Positions 15,713-25,813 of a DNA stretch of 64,000 bases are shown here, in pieces. Made by a program: the position numbers and the translations under genes. Below the pieces are notes generated by a model. That model searched no databases. It had not been told where the DNA came from and was given only the letters and a program-made list of their open reading frames with translations. Within the stretch, counting starts at the first letter, position 1. Every line of letters starts with the position of its first letter. The stretch comes from Spartobacteria bacterium (lineage in GTDB: Bacteria > Verrucomicrobiota > Verrucomicrobiia > Chthoniobacterales > Chthoniobacteraceae), in NCBI GenBank assembly GCA_021324825.1, contig JAJPII010000044.1, positions 1 to 64,000 of the forward strand, written 5' to 3'.

Positions 15713-15787
15713 GATTGCTTTTCTGGAGATTACGGCCTATATATTGCTTGTCGTTATTGCCATGAACACTACGGAAGAGAAAAAAGG

Positions 15788-16840
15788 TTAACCCGGAGAC
15801 CCGTTGGGCGTTTTCGCGTCGGGTTCCATGAAAAACGCGACGAGTCTCCGCCAGATGCCGGCTTTTGCCGGATGGGACGGTTTTTCTTCCAAGTTCTCCC
15901 GCTTGCGGTCCGAATCATTCCACAGAGAATGGAAGTCGGGATCTCGAAATGCTTCGGATCGATTCTCCGGGTCAATCTTGACGGAACGCTCCAAGTCTTT
16001 CCATGCGGCAACGCGTTTCGCCTCCGACTCGGCTTGACCATTCTCTTTTTCCGCGACGCGATTCCGGTAACACGCGCGGTTATACAATAGCCCGGCATAA
16101 TCCGCATCGGGATGCATTCGCTTGCCGTCCCGCGCGTCCATGACCTCGGTCAGCACCCGGATGGCGTCATTGTATTCGCCAAGCCGCACATGCAACCGCC
16201 CGAGAAGGATTCCCACTCTTCGCCAATGGGGAAACTCACGCCGGAGAATCTCAATCTGCCGGATGGCTTCACGCCGTGCGCTTTGCCATTCCGGGCCGTC
16301 CGATTTCTCCACCAGGGCGGAGAAGCCATAGGTCAGCGTCGAGGCTATTTCCGCAAATCGCTCGGTTAAGCGGTCGACCTCATGGATGCTCTTTTGCTGG
16401 TCATTGCGGACTTTGTCCATCGCGCGCGCGATGTCCTCGATCTTTTTCTTGTTCTGTTCCAGGAAGCCGTTGAATTCGGCGAGTTGCTTGTTGAACGACG
16501 TCTCAACGTCGCTCTTGATGCGCGCGTCCACCTGGGCGCGAATCTCTTTGCTATTATTAAGGTTGAGCCAGGTGAAGATCGCGGCGCCGAGAGCCACCAG
16601 CCCGACCGCAAACAATTTGAATTGATCGAATGACTCTTTAAGATAGTCGCGGTGGGCCTTTGCTTCCGTGTTTAGGGCGACTTCGTACTGGAGAAGGATT
16701 TGATCCGGGGAGCGCCCGGCTTCCGAGAGGCTTCCCGTGGCGCCGGAGGGCGGTTGGACTCCTTGCGTGTTTCTGGCAGGCGTCTGTCCTCGCGCGATGA
16801 GGCAAAACAGCAGCAAGCAGCATATGATGCCCGATCTCAT
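15788..16840 (-). CDS. Hypothetical exported membrane-anchored protein with coiled coil and TPR-like repeats
   Basis: A 350-residue protein, function unknown. The first 18 residues (MRSGIICCLLLFCLIARG) look like a signal sequence, a second hydrophobic segment lies at about 75-95 (FAVGLVALGAAIFTWL), and a charged coiled coil follows (about 100-165). The C-terminal half has helical pairs resembling TPR units (VGILLGRLHVRLGEYNDAI). It is divergent from miaB with 116 bases between them. Confidence 0.6.
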   Translation of the reverse strand: MRSGIICCLLLFCLIARGQTPARNTQGVQPPSGATGSLSEAGRSPDQILLQYEVALNTEAKAHRDYLKESFDQFKLFAVGLVALGAAIFTWLNLNNSKEIRAQVDARIKSDVETSFNKQLAEFNGFLEQNKKKIEDIARAMDKVRNDQQKSIHEVDRLTERFAEIASTLTYGFSALVEKSDGPEWQSARREAIRQIEILRREFPHWRRVGILLGRLHVRLGEYNDAIRVLTEVMDARDGKRMHPDADYAGLLYNRACYRNRVAEKENGQAESEAKRVAAWKDLERSVKIDPENRSEAFRDPDFHSLWNDSDRKRENLEEKPSHPAKAGIWRRLVAFFMEPDAKTPNGSPG

Positions 16841-16956
16841 AGCGCGTCTTTACCATGTGGGCAGGAACGAAACAAGGTTCGGATGGACGCGCCTCTCACG
16901 CGCCCGGACGAAGCTTTCGGTGGACTATCCCCAATGGCGCCGATATTTTGCGATCC

Positions 16957-18306
16957 GTGGCGAAGGTCTTCATCAAAACGTACGGCTGCCAGATGAATGA
17001 GCGCGATTCCGAACAGGTGGCGCGCATGTTGATGGAACGCGGCCATGCCGTGACGCCCGACGAAGAGGAGGCCGACGTCATCCTGCTGAATACTTGCAGC
17101 GTGCGCGACATGGCGGAGCAGAAGGCGATCGGCAAGATGGGGATGGTCGCGCGTCTCCGGGAAAAGCGGCCCCACATGGTATTCGGATTCCTCGGCTGCA
17201 TGGCGCAGAGCCGCGGGGCCGCGCTGCTGGAGACCTCGCCGCACATCGACCTCGTTGTCGGCACGCAGAAGTTCCATCGCGTGGCGGAGTATGTGGATAA
17301 TCTGATCTCCAGGAAGCTGGATGATCCGCGGTTCTCCATCGTCGATACCGAAGAGGAGAACGGCTCGCAGGAAACGATTCGCGACCACGTGCTCGCGCCG
17401 GGCCGGGCAACGGCCTTCGTCTCCATCATGCAAGGGTGCAACATGCATTGCGCGTTTTGCATCGTGCCCTCGACGCGCGGCGCGGAACGCAGCCGCGCAA
17501 TCCATGACATCGTCTCCGAAGTGCGCGACCTGGTCGCGCGCGGCGTGAAGGAGGTGACGCTGCTCGGGCAGATCGTGAATCTCTATGGACGCCATGAGTT
17601 TCCCGTTGTTGACGGGAAAAGCCCCTTCGTCCAATTGCTGGAAGCGGTGCATGGCGTGGAAGGCCTGGAGCGGCTCCGCTTTACCTCGCCCCATCCGATA
17701 GGGTTCCGCCGGGATTTGATCGGGGCTTTCTCGCGGTTGCCGAAGCTGGCGGAGCACGTCCACCTGCCGATGCAGTCGGGATCGAATCGCATCCTGAAGG
17801 CGATGCGCCGCGCTTATACGGCCGAGACATACGAAGCGTTGGCGGAGAAGCTGCGCGCGGCGCGGAGCGATATGGCGTTGACGACGGACGTGATCGCGGG
17901 GTTTCCTGGCGAGACGGACGCCGATTTCGCGGAGACGTGCGAACTGACCCGGAGGATCGGTTTCGACAACGCCTTCGTCTTCCGCTACTCGCCGCGCAAA
18001 GACACCCCCGCCGCGGCAATGCCAGGACAGGTCGAGGAAAAGGTGAAGGAGGCCCGTAACCAGGAATTGCTGGCAATCGTGAACGAGAGCGCGATCCGCA
18101 AAGCGGGCGAGCTTGTCGGCAAGCGGGTGGAAGTCCTTTGCGAAGGCCCGAGCAAGAATAACCCCCAACGGCTGACAGGCCGCACGCGCGGAAACAAGAT
18201 CGTCCTGTTCGAGGGCGGCCCGAGGCACGTCGGCAAGGTGTTTGACGTGCATATAAACCACTCCTCCGGGTTCAGCCTGTACGGAGACCCGGTGAACTTC
18301 CAATGA
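16957..18306 (+). CDS. miaB: tRNA-2-methylthio-N6-isopentenyladenosine synthase
   Basis: A 449-residue radical SAM methylthiotransferase from GTG 16957; earlier starts would add residues absent from the family, and TTG 16948 is an alternative. The N-terminal cluster cysteines are in TYGCQMN, NTCSVR and GCMAQ. The radical SAM motif is CNMHCAFC. The C-terminal TRAM domain (KRVEVLCEG to GKVFDVHIN) binds tRNA. It adds a methylthio group to i6A37 of tRNAs. The motif usually read GQNVN is GQIVN here. The next gene overlaps by ATGA. Confidence 0.92.
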   Translation: MAKVFIKTYGCQMNERDSEQVARMLMERGHAVTPDEEEADVILLNTCSVRDMAEQKAIGKMGMVARLREKRPHMVFGFLGCMAQSRGAALLETSPHIDLVVGTQKFHRVAEYVDNLISRKLDDPRFSIVDTEEENGSQETIRDHVLAPGRATAFVSIMQGCNMHCAFCIVPSTRGAERSRAIHDIVSEVRDLVARGVKEVTLLGQIVNLYGRHEFPVVDGKSPFVQLLEAVHGVEGLERLRFTSPHPIGFRRDLIGAFSRLPKLAEHVHLPMQSGSNRILKAMRRAYTAETYEALAEKLRAARSDMALTTDVIAGFPGETDADFAETCELTRRIGFDNAFVFRYSPRKDTPAAAMPGQVEEKVKEARNQELLAIVNESAIRKAGELVGKRVEVLCEGPSKNNPQRLTGRTRGNKIVLFEGGPRHVGKVFDVHINHSSGFSLYGDPVNFQ

Positions 18307-18866
18307 TCTACACATTCCTCAGTTTACAAACGGCGGGCTGGCTCGTCGGCATAGCCCTTGTCATCCTGCACTTGTTCGCGCTGCTCAACACGGCGGCCGT
18401 CAAGGGCTGGCTGCGCACGCTGCCCCGTTCCCCGATGATGGGGAAGTTTTTCCTGACCATCGACGCCGTGTGGGCTTTTGCGCTGATCGCCGCGATAGAC
18501 CTGGGCGAGTTCCAGCGCTGGCGCACGCCGCTCCTGGTGATCATCCCCATCTCCTACGGGTTGACGTTGAAATACGTGGATGAATTTCTCGCCGCGCGCG
18601 CTCTCGGCATCCTGGGCCTGCTCGCAGCCGAGCCGATACTGGAGGCGGCGTTCCTGCGCGCGCCGGAAAGCCGGTTGCTGTTGGTGGTTCTGGCCTACGT
18701 CTGGATAGTGCTCGGGATGTTCTGGGTGGGGATGCCCTACACTTTGCGCGACCAGATTTCCTGGGTGTTGCGCTCCGAGGCGCGCTGGAAGGCTCTTTGC
18801 CTGGCGGGCCTGGCCTACGGCGTGGCGATCCTCATTTGCTCTGCGACACAATATCGTTCAGCTTGA
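18303..18866 (+). CDS. Hypothetical integral membrane protein
   Basis: A 187-residue protein with about five or six hydrophobic segments (for example AGWLVGIALVILHLFALL, LLVIIPISYGLTL, LLLVVLAYVWIVLGMFWVG, ALCLAGLAYGVAILI). It is coupled to miaB by an ATGA overlap, and its end overlaps the convergent gspF-like gene by 35 bases. No family is recognised. Confidence 0.65.
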   Translation: MIYTFLSLQTAGWLVGIALVILHLFALLNTAAVKGWLRTLPRSPMMGKFFLTIDAVWAFALIAAIDLGEFQRWRTPLLVIIPISYGLTLKYVDEFLAARALGILGLLAAEPILEAAFLRAPESRLLLVVLAYVWIVLGMFWVGMPYTLRDQISWVLRSEARWKALCLAGLAYGVAILICSATQYRSA

Positions 18867-20049
18867 AGATCGGCAGGAACATCGCGATGACGATGCTGCC
18901 GACGATCAACCCAAGGACGACGATGAGCAGCGGCTCGATGAGCGAGGTGAGCGCGTCGAGCAGGGCTTCGATCTCCTCGTCCCAGAAGTCGGCCATCTTG
19001 TCGAGCATGACGTCGATCTTGCCGGTGGACTCGCCGGCGGCGACCATGCGCAACAGCATGGGCGGGAAGATCGGCTGCTTGGACAGCGCCGCGGTGAGGT
19101 GATCGCCCTTCTCCACGTCGGCGCTGACGTGGACGATGGCTTTCGCGATGACGCTGTTGCCCGAGGTCTCGCCGACGATCTCCATGACCTCGAGGATCGG
19201 CACGCCGCTGCGAATGAGCTGGGCGAACGTGCGCGAAAACCGCGTCATGCAAATCTTGTGCATGAGCGGACCGAAGATCGGGAGTTTCAGCTTCCATTTA
19301 TCCCAGAACTCGGCGCCCTTTTGCGTCCGGAGCAGGTGGCGGATGCCGAAAAAGACGCCGCCGATGACCAGGATGATGAGATACCATTGGGTGCGGATGA
19401 AGTCGCTGAGGTCGATGAGGAACTGCGTGGGCGCGGGAAGTTTCGAGCCGAAATCCGCGAAAATCTGGGCGAATACGGGGACGACCTTGACGATGAGGAA
19501 AGTGGTGATGGCGATGGCGATGCAGATGACGATGGCGGGGTAGGTCATCGCGGAAGTCACCTTTTTGCGGAGGCGGGCGGCGGCCTCCAGGAACGTGGCG
19601 AGCCGGTCGAGAATCTCCGCGAGCAAGCCGCCGGATTCACCCGCCTTGACCATGCTGACATAGAGGCGATTGAAAACGCGGGGGTGTTTGCCGACGGCTT
19701 CGTGGAAGGTGGAGCCTTGCTGCACGTGGGCGCTGAGTTCGCCGATGACGTAGCGCAAACCGGCCTGGCGCTTGGGATCGCACTGCTCGTAAAGGCCGGT
19801 CATGGCCGTCACGAGCGGAAGTCCGGCGTCGACCATCGTCGCGAGCTGCCTGGTGAAGAGGACGATATCGGTCTCGCTCACGCTCCGGGGGGCCTTCAAC
19901 GCTTTGGCGGCGGTCTTCTGCTGGATGGAGAGCACCATGAAGCCGCGCGTCATCAGAGTATTGATGGCGTTGTCCTCGTTCAGCGCCTCCTGGACGCCCG
20001 AAATGACTTTGCCCGCGCTGTCGCGAGCCTGGTACGCATAGGTGAGCAT
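18832..20049 (-). CDS. Type II secretion/type IV pilus inner-membrane protein, GspF/PilC family
   Basis: A 405-residue protein with the duplicated T2SSF domain: two copies of a region with F.RQLATMVDAGLPLV and FSRTFAQLIRSGVPILEVM, each followed by membrane segments (LIILVIGGVFFGI and LLIVVLGLIVGSIVIAMF). The N-terminus MLTYAYQARD is the family norm, so ATG 20049 is chosen, though it has only one base between AAAGGGG and the start; ATG 20067 and GTG 20079 are alternatives. It anchors the assembly ATPase of a pilus or secretion machine. No other pilus gene is in the window. Confidence 0.88.
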   Translation of the reverse strand: MLTYAYQARDSAGKVISGVQEALNEDNAINTLMTRGFMVLSIQQKTAAKALKAPRSVSETDIVLFTRQLATMVDAGLPLVTAMTGLYEQCDPKRQAGLRYVIGELSAHVQQGSTFHEAVGKHPRVFNRLYVSMVKAGESGGLLAEILDRLATFLEAAARLRKKVTSAMTYPAIVICIAIAITTFLIVKVVPVFAQIFADFGSKLPAPTQFLIDLSDFIRTQWYLIILVIGGVFFGIRHLLRTQKGAEFWDKWKLKLPIFGPLMHKICMTRFSRTFAQLIRSGVPILEVMEIVGETSGNSVIAKAIVHVSADVEKGDHLTAALSKQPIFPPMLLRMVAAGESTGKIDVMLDKMADFWDEEIEALLDALTSLIEPLLIVVLGLIVGSIVIAMFLPIFKLNDIVSQSK

Positions 20050-20089
20050 ACCCCTTTCAGGAAGCATATAGGATGCCACCCAGCTTCTT

Positions 20090-22180
20090 TCAGTTCAGCT
20101 TCGCGCTTCGGAGCCGCAGGGCGTTCGCTATGACGGAGACGGAACTGAAGCTCATCGCCGCCGCCGCGAAGACGGGGCTGAGAAGCACGCCGAAAAACGG
20201 GTAGAGAACACCCGCCGCCACGGGTATGCCAGCCGCATTATAGATGAAGGCGAAAAAGAGATTCTGGCGGATGTTTCGCATGACGGCGCGGCTGAGCCGG
20301 ACGGCGTTGGCGATGGCGCGCAAGTCGCCCTTTACCAGGGAGACGCCCGCGCTCTGCATGGCCACGTCGGTTCCCGTCCCCATGGCGATCCCGGCATCCG
20401 CGGCGGCAAGCGCCGGGGCGTCGTTGACGCCGTCTCCGGCCACGGCCACGACCTTGCCCGCGGCGCGCAATTCCCGCACACGCCTCCCCTTGTCCGCGGG
20501 GGTCGCGCCCGCTTCGAACTTGTCGATGCCCAATTCCTTCGCGACCGCCTCGGCGGCGCCGGCGTTATCCCCGGTCAGCATGATGATTTCCAGCCCGAGC
20601 CGGTGAAGTTCCTCCACCGCGGCGGGCGTGGTGCTCTTGATGGCGTCCGCGACCGTCAGGAAACCCGCAGCCTTCCCCCCGATGGCGGCAAATAACGCGG
20701 CGCGCCTATCCTCCGGCTGAGCCTGGATGTCTATCCCGTGCCGCCGGAGAAAATCCGCGTTTCCGGCCAATATCTCGCGGCCGGCAACCGTCGCCTTCAC
20801 TCCTCCGCCTGGAGTCGAGGAAAAATCGCGGGCTTTTTCCCACGTGACGCCCCTCTCCCGCGCCCCGGCCAGAATCGCCGACGCCAGGGGGTGTTCGCTG
20901 TGCGCCTCCACCGCAGCGACCGCCGAAAGAAGCGCCCTTTCATCGAACCCCTGCGCGGGCGCTACGGCAAGCAACCGCGGTTTGCCCTCCGTCAGCGTGC
21001 CGGTCTTGTCCACCACGAGAGTCGTCACCTTCTCCAGGCGTTGCATCGCCTCCGCGTTTCGTATCAAGATGCCCGCCTGGGCGGCGCGGCCCACGCCCAC
21101 CATCACGGACATCGGCGTCGCGAGACCCAGCGCGCAGGGGCAGGCGATGATGAGGACCGCCACCGCGTTTACAATCGCATGCGCCAGGCGCGGTTCCGGC
21201 CCCAGCCAGAGCCAAACTCCAAATGTGACGCCCGCCGACGCCAGCACCGCCGGGACAAAATAACCCGCCACCCTGTCCGCCAAACCCTGGATGGGCGCGC
21301 GGCTGCGCTGCGCCTCCCCGACCATGCGAACGATCCGCGCGAGCACCGTCTCGCTCCCCACCCTTTCGGCCTTCATGAGGAAACCGCCGGAGCCGTTTAC
21401 CGTGCCGCCCGTGACGCTGTCTCCCGGGCCTTTCTCGACCGGCAGCGGCTCGCCGGTTAGCATCGCCTCGTCGATGCTGCTTCCGCCTTCAAGCACCGTT
21501 CCATCCACCGGTATTTTTTCGCCCGGGCGCACGCGGAGAATGTCGCCCACCTTTATTTCAACGAGCGGCACATCCGCCTCCTCCTCACCCCGGACGACCC
21601 GGGCCGTCCGCGGCGCCAGGCCCGCCAGCGCGCGAATGGCGCTTCCCGTCCTGCCGCGCGCACGCAATTCAAAGACCTGCCCGAGGAGCGCCAGCACCGT
21701 GATCATCGCCGCCGCCTCGAAGTAGAGCGCCGCGCCGGGGACAAACAGCGCGCAAGCGCTATAGACGTAAGCGACGCCCACCCCCAAGGCGATGAGCGTG
21801 AACATATTAAGATGAAGCGCCAGGAGCGAACGCCACCCGCGCTGGAAGAACGGAAGGCCGGCCCACAAAACCACCGGCGTCGCCAGCGCGAATTCCGCCC
21901 AGCGCGCGCCGCCTCCCATCGTCATATGGGTCATCGCGAACAGAACGAGCGGCAGCGCAAAGGCCGCGCCTACCCGGAACCGGCGCGTCATATCGTGCAG
22001 TTCCGCGTTATCCTCGCCGCCGCCAGCGTCTTCCGGTTCGAGGGCCATGCCGCACTTCGGGCATTCCCCCGGATGATCCTGCCAAACTTCGGGATGCATA
22101 GGGCAGGTGTAGCCGGCCGCCGCGCGGAACGATTCAGGGGCGGCGTGACACCCGCACTTGCCTCCGCTACTTTTCGACAC
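20090..22180 (-). CDS. copA: Copper-transporting P1B-type ATPase
   Basis: A 696-residue heavy-metal P-type ATPase. The N-terminus has a zinc-ribbon-like metal-binding segment ([22 protein letters not shown]). The CPC transport motif ([11 protein letters not shown]), phosphorylation site DKTGTLTEG, actuator TGE, the SEHPLA motif and [10 protein letters not shown] are all present, with eight membrane segments. CPC and the HP locus indicate Cu+ or Ag+ export to the periplasm. Its start overlaps the upstream LolA-like gene by 14 bases, so the two are probably co-transcribed. Confidence 0.93.
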   Translation of the reverse strand: MSKSSGGKCGCHAAPESFRAAAGYTCPMHPEVWQDHPGECPKCGMALEPEDAGGGEDNAELHDMTRRFRVGAAFALPLVLFAMTHMTMGGGARWAEFALATPVVLWAGLPFFQRGWRSLLALHLNMFTLIALGVGVAYVYSACALFVPGAALYFEAAAMITVLALLGQVFELRARGRTGSAIRALAGLAPRTARVVRGEEEADVPLVEIKVGDILRVRPGEKIPVDGTVLEGGSSIDEAMLTGEPLPVEKGPGDSVTGGTVNGSGGFLMKAERVGSETVLARIVRMVGEAQRSRAPIQGLADRVAGYFVPAVLASAGVTFGVWLWLGPEPRLAHAIVNAVAVLIIACPCALGLATPMSVMVGVGRAAQAGILIRNAEAMQRLEKVTTLVVDKTGTLTEGKPRLLAVAPAQGFDERALLSAVAAVEAHSEHPLASAILAGARERGVTWEKARDFSSTPGGGVKATVAGREILAGNADFLRRHGIDIQAQPEDRRAALFAAIGGKAAGFLTVADAIKSTTPAAVEELHRLGLEIIMLTGDNAGAAEAVAKELGIDKFEAGATPADKGRRVRELRAAGKVVAVAGDGVNDAPALAAADAGIAMGTGTDVAMQSAGVSLVKGDLRAIANAVRLSRAVMRNIRQNLFFAFIYNAAGIPVAAGVLYPFFGVLLSPVFAAAAMSFSSVSVIANALRLRSAKLN

Positions 22181-22847
22181 CCTCTATTTCCAGGTAGGTC
22201 GGCGTGTCGTCGCCGGTGTTGTCCATGCGTTCGATGCGCATCTTTTTCAAAATCCATTCGCCGTTGACGCGCTGGGGCGAGATGACCTTGAAGCGTTTCG
22301 CAAGCTTGCCCGCGCGGTCGTAGGCGTCCGCCTGCAGGAACGCGCCGCTCTCCTTCTCGACCCAGAGCATGACGCCGCCGTATTGCGAATCCCCCGGTGC
22401 GCCGGGTTGCAGGAAGAGCTTCCAGCACCGCCTGGTGAGCAGAGTTTGCTCGCCTTGCAGAGCCGTTCTCGGCCAATAGAGGAACTTCAGGGCGACGTCT
22501 TCATACGTGATGTCCGTGCCGCGGACCTGTTTGTCGAGTTGCGCTTGCGTGACGCGCCGTTCGCCGTTCGCCGTCGCGTCTTCGAGCCTGGAGCTTTTCT
22601 CGCCGAGCCGGAGCGTCAGCTCTTCGGGCGGATTGGAAAACTGGTAGCGGACGACGTTGCCGTCGAACACGAGGCGGAACGGCACGACAAGCGGGCCGTG
22701 CCGCAGACGGCCGTCCAGCACGCGATGCTGGCCGCTCTGGTTCAGCCGCGCGCTTTGCAGGATCGTCTCCGCATCCTGCGCGAAAGCGGCGGCGGCGGTT
22801 AAACAGAGCAGCCCGGCCAAAATTCGTTTCTTTACTTGTTGGGACAC
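22167..22847 (-). CDS. LolA-like outer-membrane lipoprotein-sorting protein
   Basis: A 226-residue exported protein: signal peptide to about residue 24 ([16 protein letters not shown]) and a half-barrel of beta strands ([67 protein letters not shown]). This matches the LolA/LolB-like family annotated as lipoprotein-sorting proteins. Whether it carries lipoproteins is unknown. It is divergent from the PAP2 gene by 28 bases. Confidence 0.7.
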   Translation of the reverse strand: MSQQVKKRILAGLLCLTAAAAFAQDAETILQSARLNQSGQHRVLDGRLRHGPLVVPFRLVFDGNVVRYQFSNPPEELTLRLGEKSSRLEDATANGERRVTQAQLDKQVRGTDITYEDVALKFLYWPRTALQGEQTLLTRRCWKLFLQPGAPGDSQYGGVMLWVEKESGAFLQADAYDRAGKLAKRFKVISPQRVNGEWILKKMRIERMDNTGDDTPTYLEIEGVEK

Positions 22848-22875
22848 GGTCTTAACCTTCTTTCCTCGCCACGGG

Positions 22876-23535
22876 ATGGATCAACAGATTTTTTTCCTCA
22901 TCAACCGTCAATGGACGCATCCATCCCTTGATTTGTTCATGGCGGCGCTCTCTTGCTTCGATCTCTGGCGAATCCCGCTGGCGGTTTTGATCGTCTGCGC
23001 CCTCCTTTTTGGCCGGTTCAGGGCGCGGATGATGATTTGCTCGCTCCTGATAGTCATCGCCATTGGAGACGGCGTGGTCGCAAACACGCTTAAGAAGACG
23101 GTCGCCAGGCCGCGGCCTTTCCAGGTGCTCAGGAATGTGAGGACGCTCGACTTGCAGAAACGCAAGCCGAGGTTCCTTGCTCTCGCCCTGCCGCCGCGGG
23201 CGGAGATATCCGACCCGGAGCCGGGGCTGGTCAAAGGGAACTCTTTTCCTTCCTCGCACACGGTGAACAACTTCTCGGCCGCGGTCGTCCTCACGCTGTT
23301 TTACCGGCGCTGGGGGTGGCTTTATTTCATTCCCGCGGCGCTCGTTGCGTATTCGCGCATCTATGTCGGCGTGCATTGGCCGACCGATGTGCTGACGGGA
23401 ATATTCATCGGGTTGGGCGTGGCGTTTCTCGTGCTCGCGGCGCTGGAGGCGGCCTGGAGACGGTTCGGCGCCGGCGTTGCGCCGAAGCTTCATGCGCGGC
23501 ATCCGGGCCTCGTTGAAATCAGGGAAGAGACATGA
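22876..23535 (+). CDS. PAP2-family membrane phosphatase
   Basis: A 219-residue protein with the three phosphatase motifs: KKTVARPRP, PSSHT and SRIYVGVHWPTDV, spread over several membrane segments. Such enzymes dephosphorylate lipid phosphates, for example undecaprenyl pyrophosphate or phosphatidylglycerophosphate. It is coupled by ATGA to a GT39 transferase, so recycling of a polyprenyl carrier or modification of lipid A is plausible. Confidence 0.88.
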   Translation: MDQQIFFLINRQWTHPSLDLFMAALSCFDLWRIPLAVLIVCALLFGRFRARMMICSLLIVIAIGDGVVANTLKKTVARPRPFQVLRNVRTLDLQKRKPRFLALALPPRAEISDPEPGLVKGNSFPSSHTVNNFSAAVVLTLFYRRWGWLYFIPAALVAYSRIYVGVHWPTDVLTGIFIGLGVAFLVLAALEAAWRRFGAGVAPKLHARHPGLVEIREET

Positions 23536-25115
23536 AGCCCCGGCATTACCTTTTCGGCTTCCTGGCCGTCCTCACCGTGCTGCGGCTGGTTTACATCGCG
23601 CAGATCGAGCTGATACCGGACGAAGCCTACTACTACCTTTGGTCGCAACATCCCGACCTCAGCTATTACAGCAAAGGGCCGGGAGTCGCGATGGCCATCC
23701 GGGCCGGCGCCGCGCTGTTTGGGCCGACGGAGTTCGGCGTGCGATTTTTCAGCCCGCTCCTGAGCCTGGGGACGGCGCTCCTGATGTTCTTCCTGGCGCG
23801 CCGTTTTTACGGGGAGCCGGTGGCGATCTGGACGGCGCTCGCCATGAACACCATCCCGATCTTCCAGGCGGGCGGGTTGCTCATGACCATCGACCCGCTT
23901 TCCATTTTCTTCTGGGCGGCGGCGCTGGTTTCCTGCTGGCTCGCGCTGGAACAAAATGCGCGCTTCAATTTCTACTGGCCCCTTACCGGGCTGCTCATCG
24001 GCGTCGGTTTCCTCTGCAAATACACGAATGCGATGCAGGTTCTCTCCATCCTTCTGCTGCTGGCGGCGACTCCCCGCTACCGGCGCGAATTGAGCCGGCC
24101 GGGCTTTTACATAATGCTGATCGTCTTCGCGGCCTGCACCGCGCCCGTGTTCCTCTGGAACAGCCGCCACGCCTGGATAACCGTCCTGCACCTGCGCGCG
24201 CGCGGGAACCTTAACAGCCGGTTCGTTATTCGTCCCGGAGAGCCGCTCCTTTACATGGCGATGCACGCGGGCGTTTATTCGCCGCTTATTTTTCTCGGGA
24301 TGCTCGCCGCCCTGTGGCGCGCCCTCGCCAGGAAGACGACGCAGTTGAAGACCCGCTATCTTCTCTTTTTCGCCATGCCGCTGCTTCTAATGTACGCTGT
24401 GCTCTCGCTGAAAAGAGCGGGCGAGCCGAACTGGACGGCCCCGGCGTTCGTCAGCCTCGGCATCCTGACAGTCGCCTACTGGTATGACCGGGCGAAGACT
24501 TCCCGGGGAGCGGCGGTGTTCGCCGTCGCGGCGCTCGTATGCGGCATGGCGATGAGCCTCCTGATCCTGAATCCCGACATCCTGCGGGTCGCGGGCGTCC
24601 CCCTCCCCTATAAGTTCGATCCCGCCTCGCGCGCCCGCGGTTGGATAACCTCCGCGAACACCTTGGAAGCCGCGCGCCGCCGTTTCGAGGCGGCCACCGG
24701 CAAACCGGCGTTCCTCATCGGCAACAAATACCAGACCGCCGCCAGCTTCTCCTTCTACCTGCCGGAGAAGCGGGTTGAAGGCCCGGGGCATCCGCCGGTC
24801 TACATCCCCGAGTCGCAGGATTTCGAGAACCAGTTCTCATTCTGGCCGCGCTATGACGAATTCGTGCCGCCGCCCGCCGGTTTTCAGGACGCGAACCAGC
24901 CCCCCCCCACCGCGGAGCAACCCGCAGTGAACCTCTTTACGGGACGGGACGCCCTGTATATCAGCGACCAGGGGGATGAAAAGGTGGACACCGCGATCAA
25001 GTCCGGCTTCGAGCGTTACGAGATGGTCGCTCTCTATGAGATAAGCCGCCGGGGCCTCCCGCTGCGGAGGATCGGCGTCTTCGCGTGTTACAAATACCAC
25101 TCCCTGTCGTTATGA
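23532..25115 (+). CDS. GT39 (ArnT/PMT-like) polyprenyl-phosphate-sugar glycosyltransferase
   Basis: A 527-residue multi-pass membrane protein. The first external loop has the GT39 signature IPDEAYYYLW with the catalytic Asp-Glu, then YYSKGPGVA. About ten membrane segments follow and a soluble C-terminal domain of about 150 residues. It should transfer a sugar from a polyprenyl phosphate donor to lipid A or another acceptor at the periplasmic face. The next gene is a GT2 enzyme that could make the donor. Confidence 0.85.
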   Translation: MKPRHYLFGFLAVLTVLRLVYIAQIELIPDEAYYYLWSQHPDLSYYSKGPGVAMAIRAGAALFGPTEFGVRFFSPLLSLGTALLMFFLARRFYGEPVAIWTALAMNTIPIFQAGGLLMTIDPLSIFFWAAALVSCWLALEQNARFNFYWPLTGLLIGVGFLCKYTNAMQVLSILLLLAATPRYRRELSRPGFYIMLIVFAACTAPVFLWNSRHAWITVLHLRARGNLNSRFVIRPGEPLLYMAMHAGVYSPLIFLGMLAALWRALARKTTQLKTRYLLFFAMPLLLMYAVLSLKRAGEPNWTAPAFVSLGILTVAYWYDRAKTSRGAAVFAVAALVCGMAMSLLILNPDILRVAGVPLPYKFDPASRARGWITSANTLEAARRRFEAATGKPAFLIGNKYQTAASFSFYLPEKRVEGPGHPPVYIPESQDFENQFSFWPRYDEFVPPPAGFQDANQPPPTAEQPAVNLFTGRDALYISDQGDEKVDTAIKSGFERYEMVALYEISRRGLPLRRIGVFACYKYHSLSL

Positions 25116-25813
25116 ACCGCGATCCGGACATCTCGGTAGTCATCCCCCTTTTCAACGAGGAGGAGAACCTTCCCATCCTGCAAGACGAACTGTCGCGCGC
25201 GCTGCAAGGGCGCTCGTACGAAATCGTCTTCGTCGACGACGGCTCGACGGACGGCACGCTCGCATGCATCCACGCGGCGCCGGAAGTGCGCGTCCTCCAC
25301 TTCGAGGCCAACGCGGGACAGAGCGCCGCCATGTATGCGGGCATCCACGCGGCGCGCGGCGGCGTCGTCGTCCTGCTGGACGGCGATTTGCAAAACGACC
25401 CCGCGGACATCCCCCGGCTGATCGAGGGCATCGAACGCGGCGCCGATCTCGTATGCGGATACCGCGCCCGGCGCAAGGATTCGCTCTCCAAGAAGATAAC
25501 GAGCCGCGTCGCGAATTTCGTCCGGAGCAGGTTCACGCGCGACGGCGTGCGCGACACCGGCTGCACATTGAAAGCGATGCGCAGGGAATGCGCCCGCGCC
25601 CTCGTCCCCTTCCGCGGGATGCACCGGTTCCTTCCGGCGTTAATAAAAGGCGCGGGGTACCAGATCACGGAAATCCCGGTGAACCACCGTCCGCGCCGGT
25701 ACGGCGTCAGCAAATACGGCCTCGGCAATCGCGCCATAAAAGCCACGGTGGACATGTTCGGCGTCCGCTGGCTCCTTTCGCGGCAGCTCAATTACCGGGT
25801 AAAGAAAGAGTAG
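25112..25813 (+). CDS. GT2 glycosyltransferase, polyprenyl-phosphate sugar synthase type
   Basis: A 233-residue protein starting in an ATGA overlap. The GT2 fold shows SVVIPLFNEEENL, FVDDGSTDGT, DGDLQNDPADIP and GYRARRKDS, as in dolichyl/undecaprenyl-phosphate sugar synthases (DPM1/ArnC type). It lacks the C-terminal membrane hairpins of ArnC. It probably makes the polyprenyl-phosphate donor for the preceding GT39 enzyme. Its end overlaps the convergent GH9 gene by 26 bases. Confidence 0.85.
   Translation: MNRDPDISVVIPLFNEEENLPILQDELSRALQGRSYEIVFVDDGSTDGTLACIHAAPEVRVLHFEANAGQSAAMYAGIHAARGGVVVLLDGDLQNDPADIPRLIEGIERGADLVCGYRARRKDSLSKKITSRVANFVRSRFTRDGVRDTGCTLKAMRRECARALVPFRGMHRFLPALIKGAGYQITEIPVNHRPRRYGVSKYGLGNRAIKATVDMFGVRWLLSRQLNYRVKKE

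Noticed and set aside
18303-20049. Type IV pilus or type II secretion operon
   Set aside because: Only the GspF/PilC gene is present; no ATPase, pilin, peptidase or secretin gene lies in the window.
4800-25800. Prophage or further mobile genes in the core region
   Set aside because: Genes here are housekeeping in kind, evenly GC-rich and tightly spaced, with no integrase, phage structural or IS genes.
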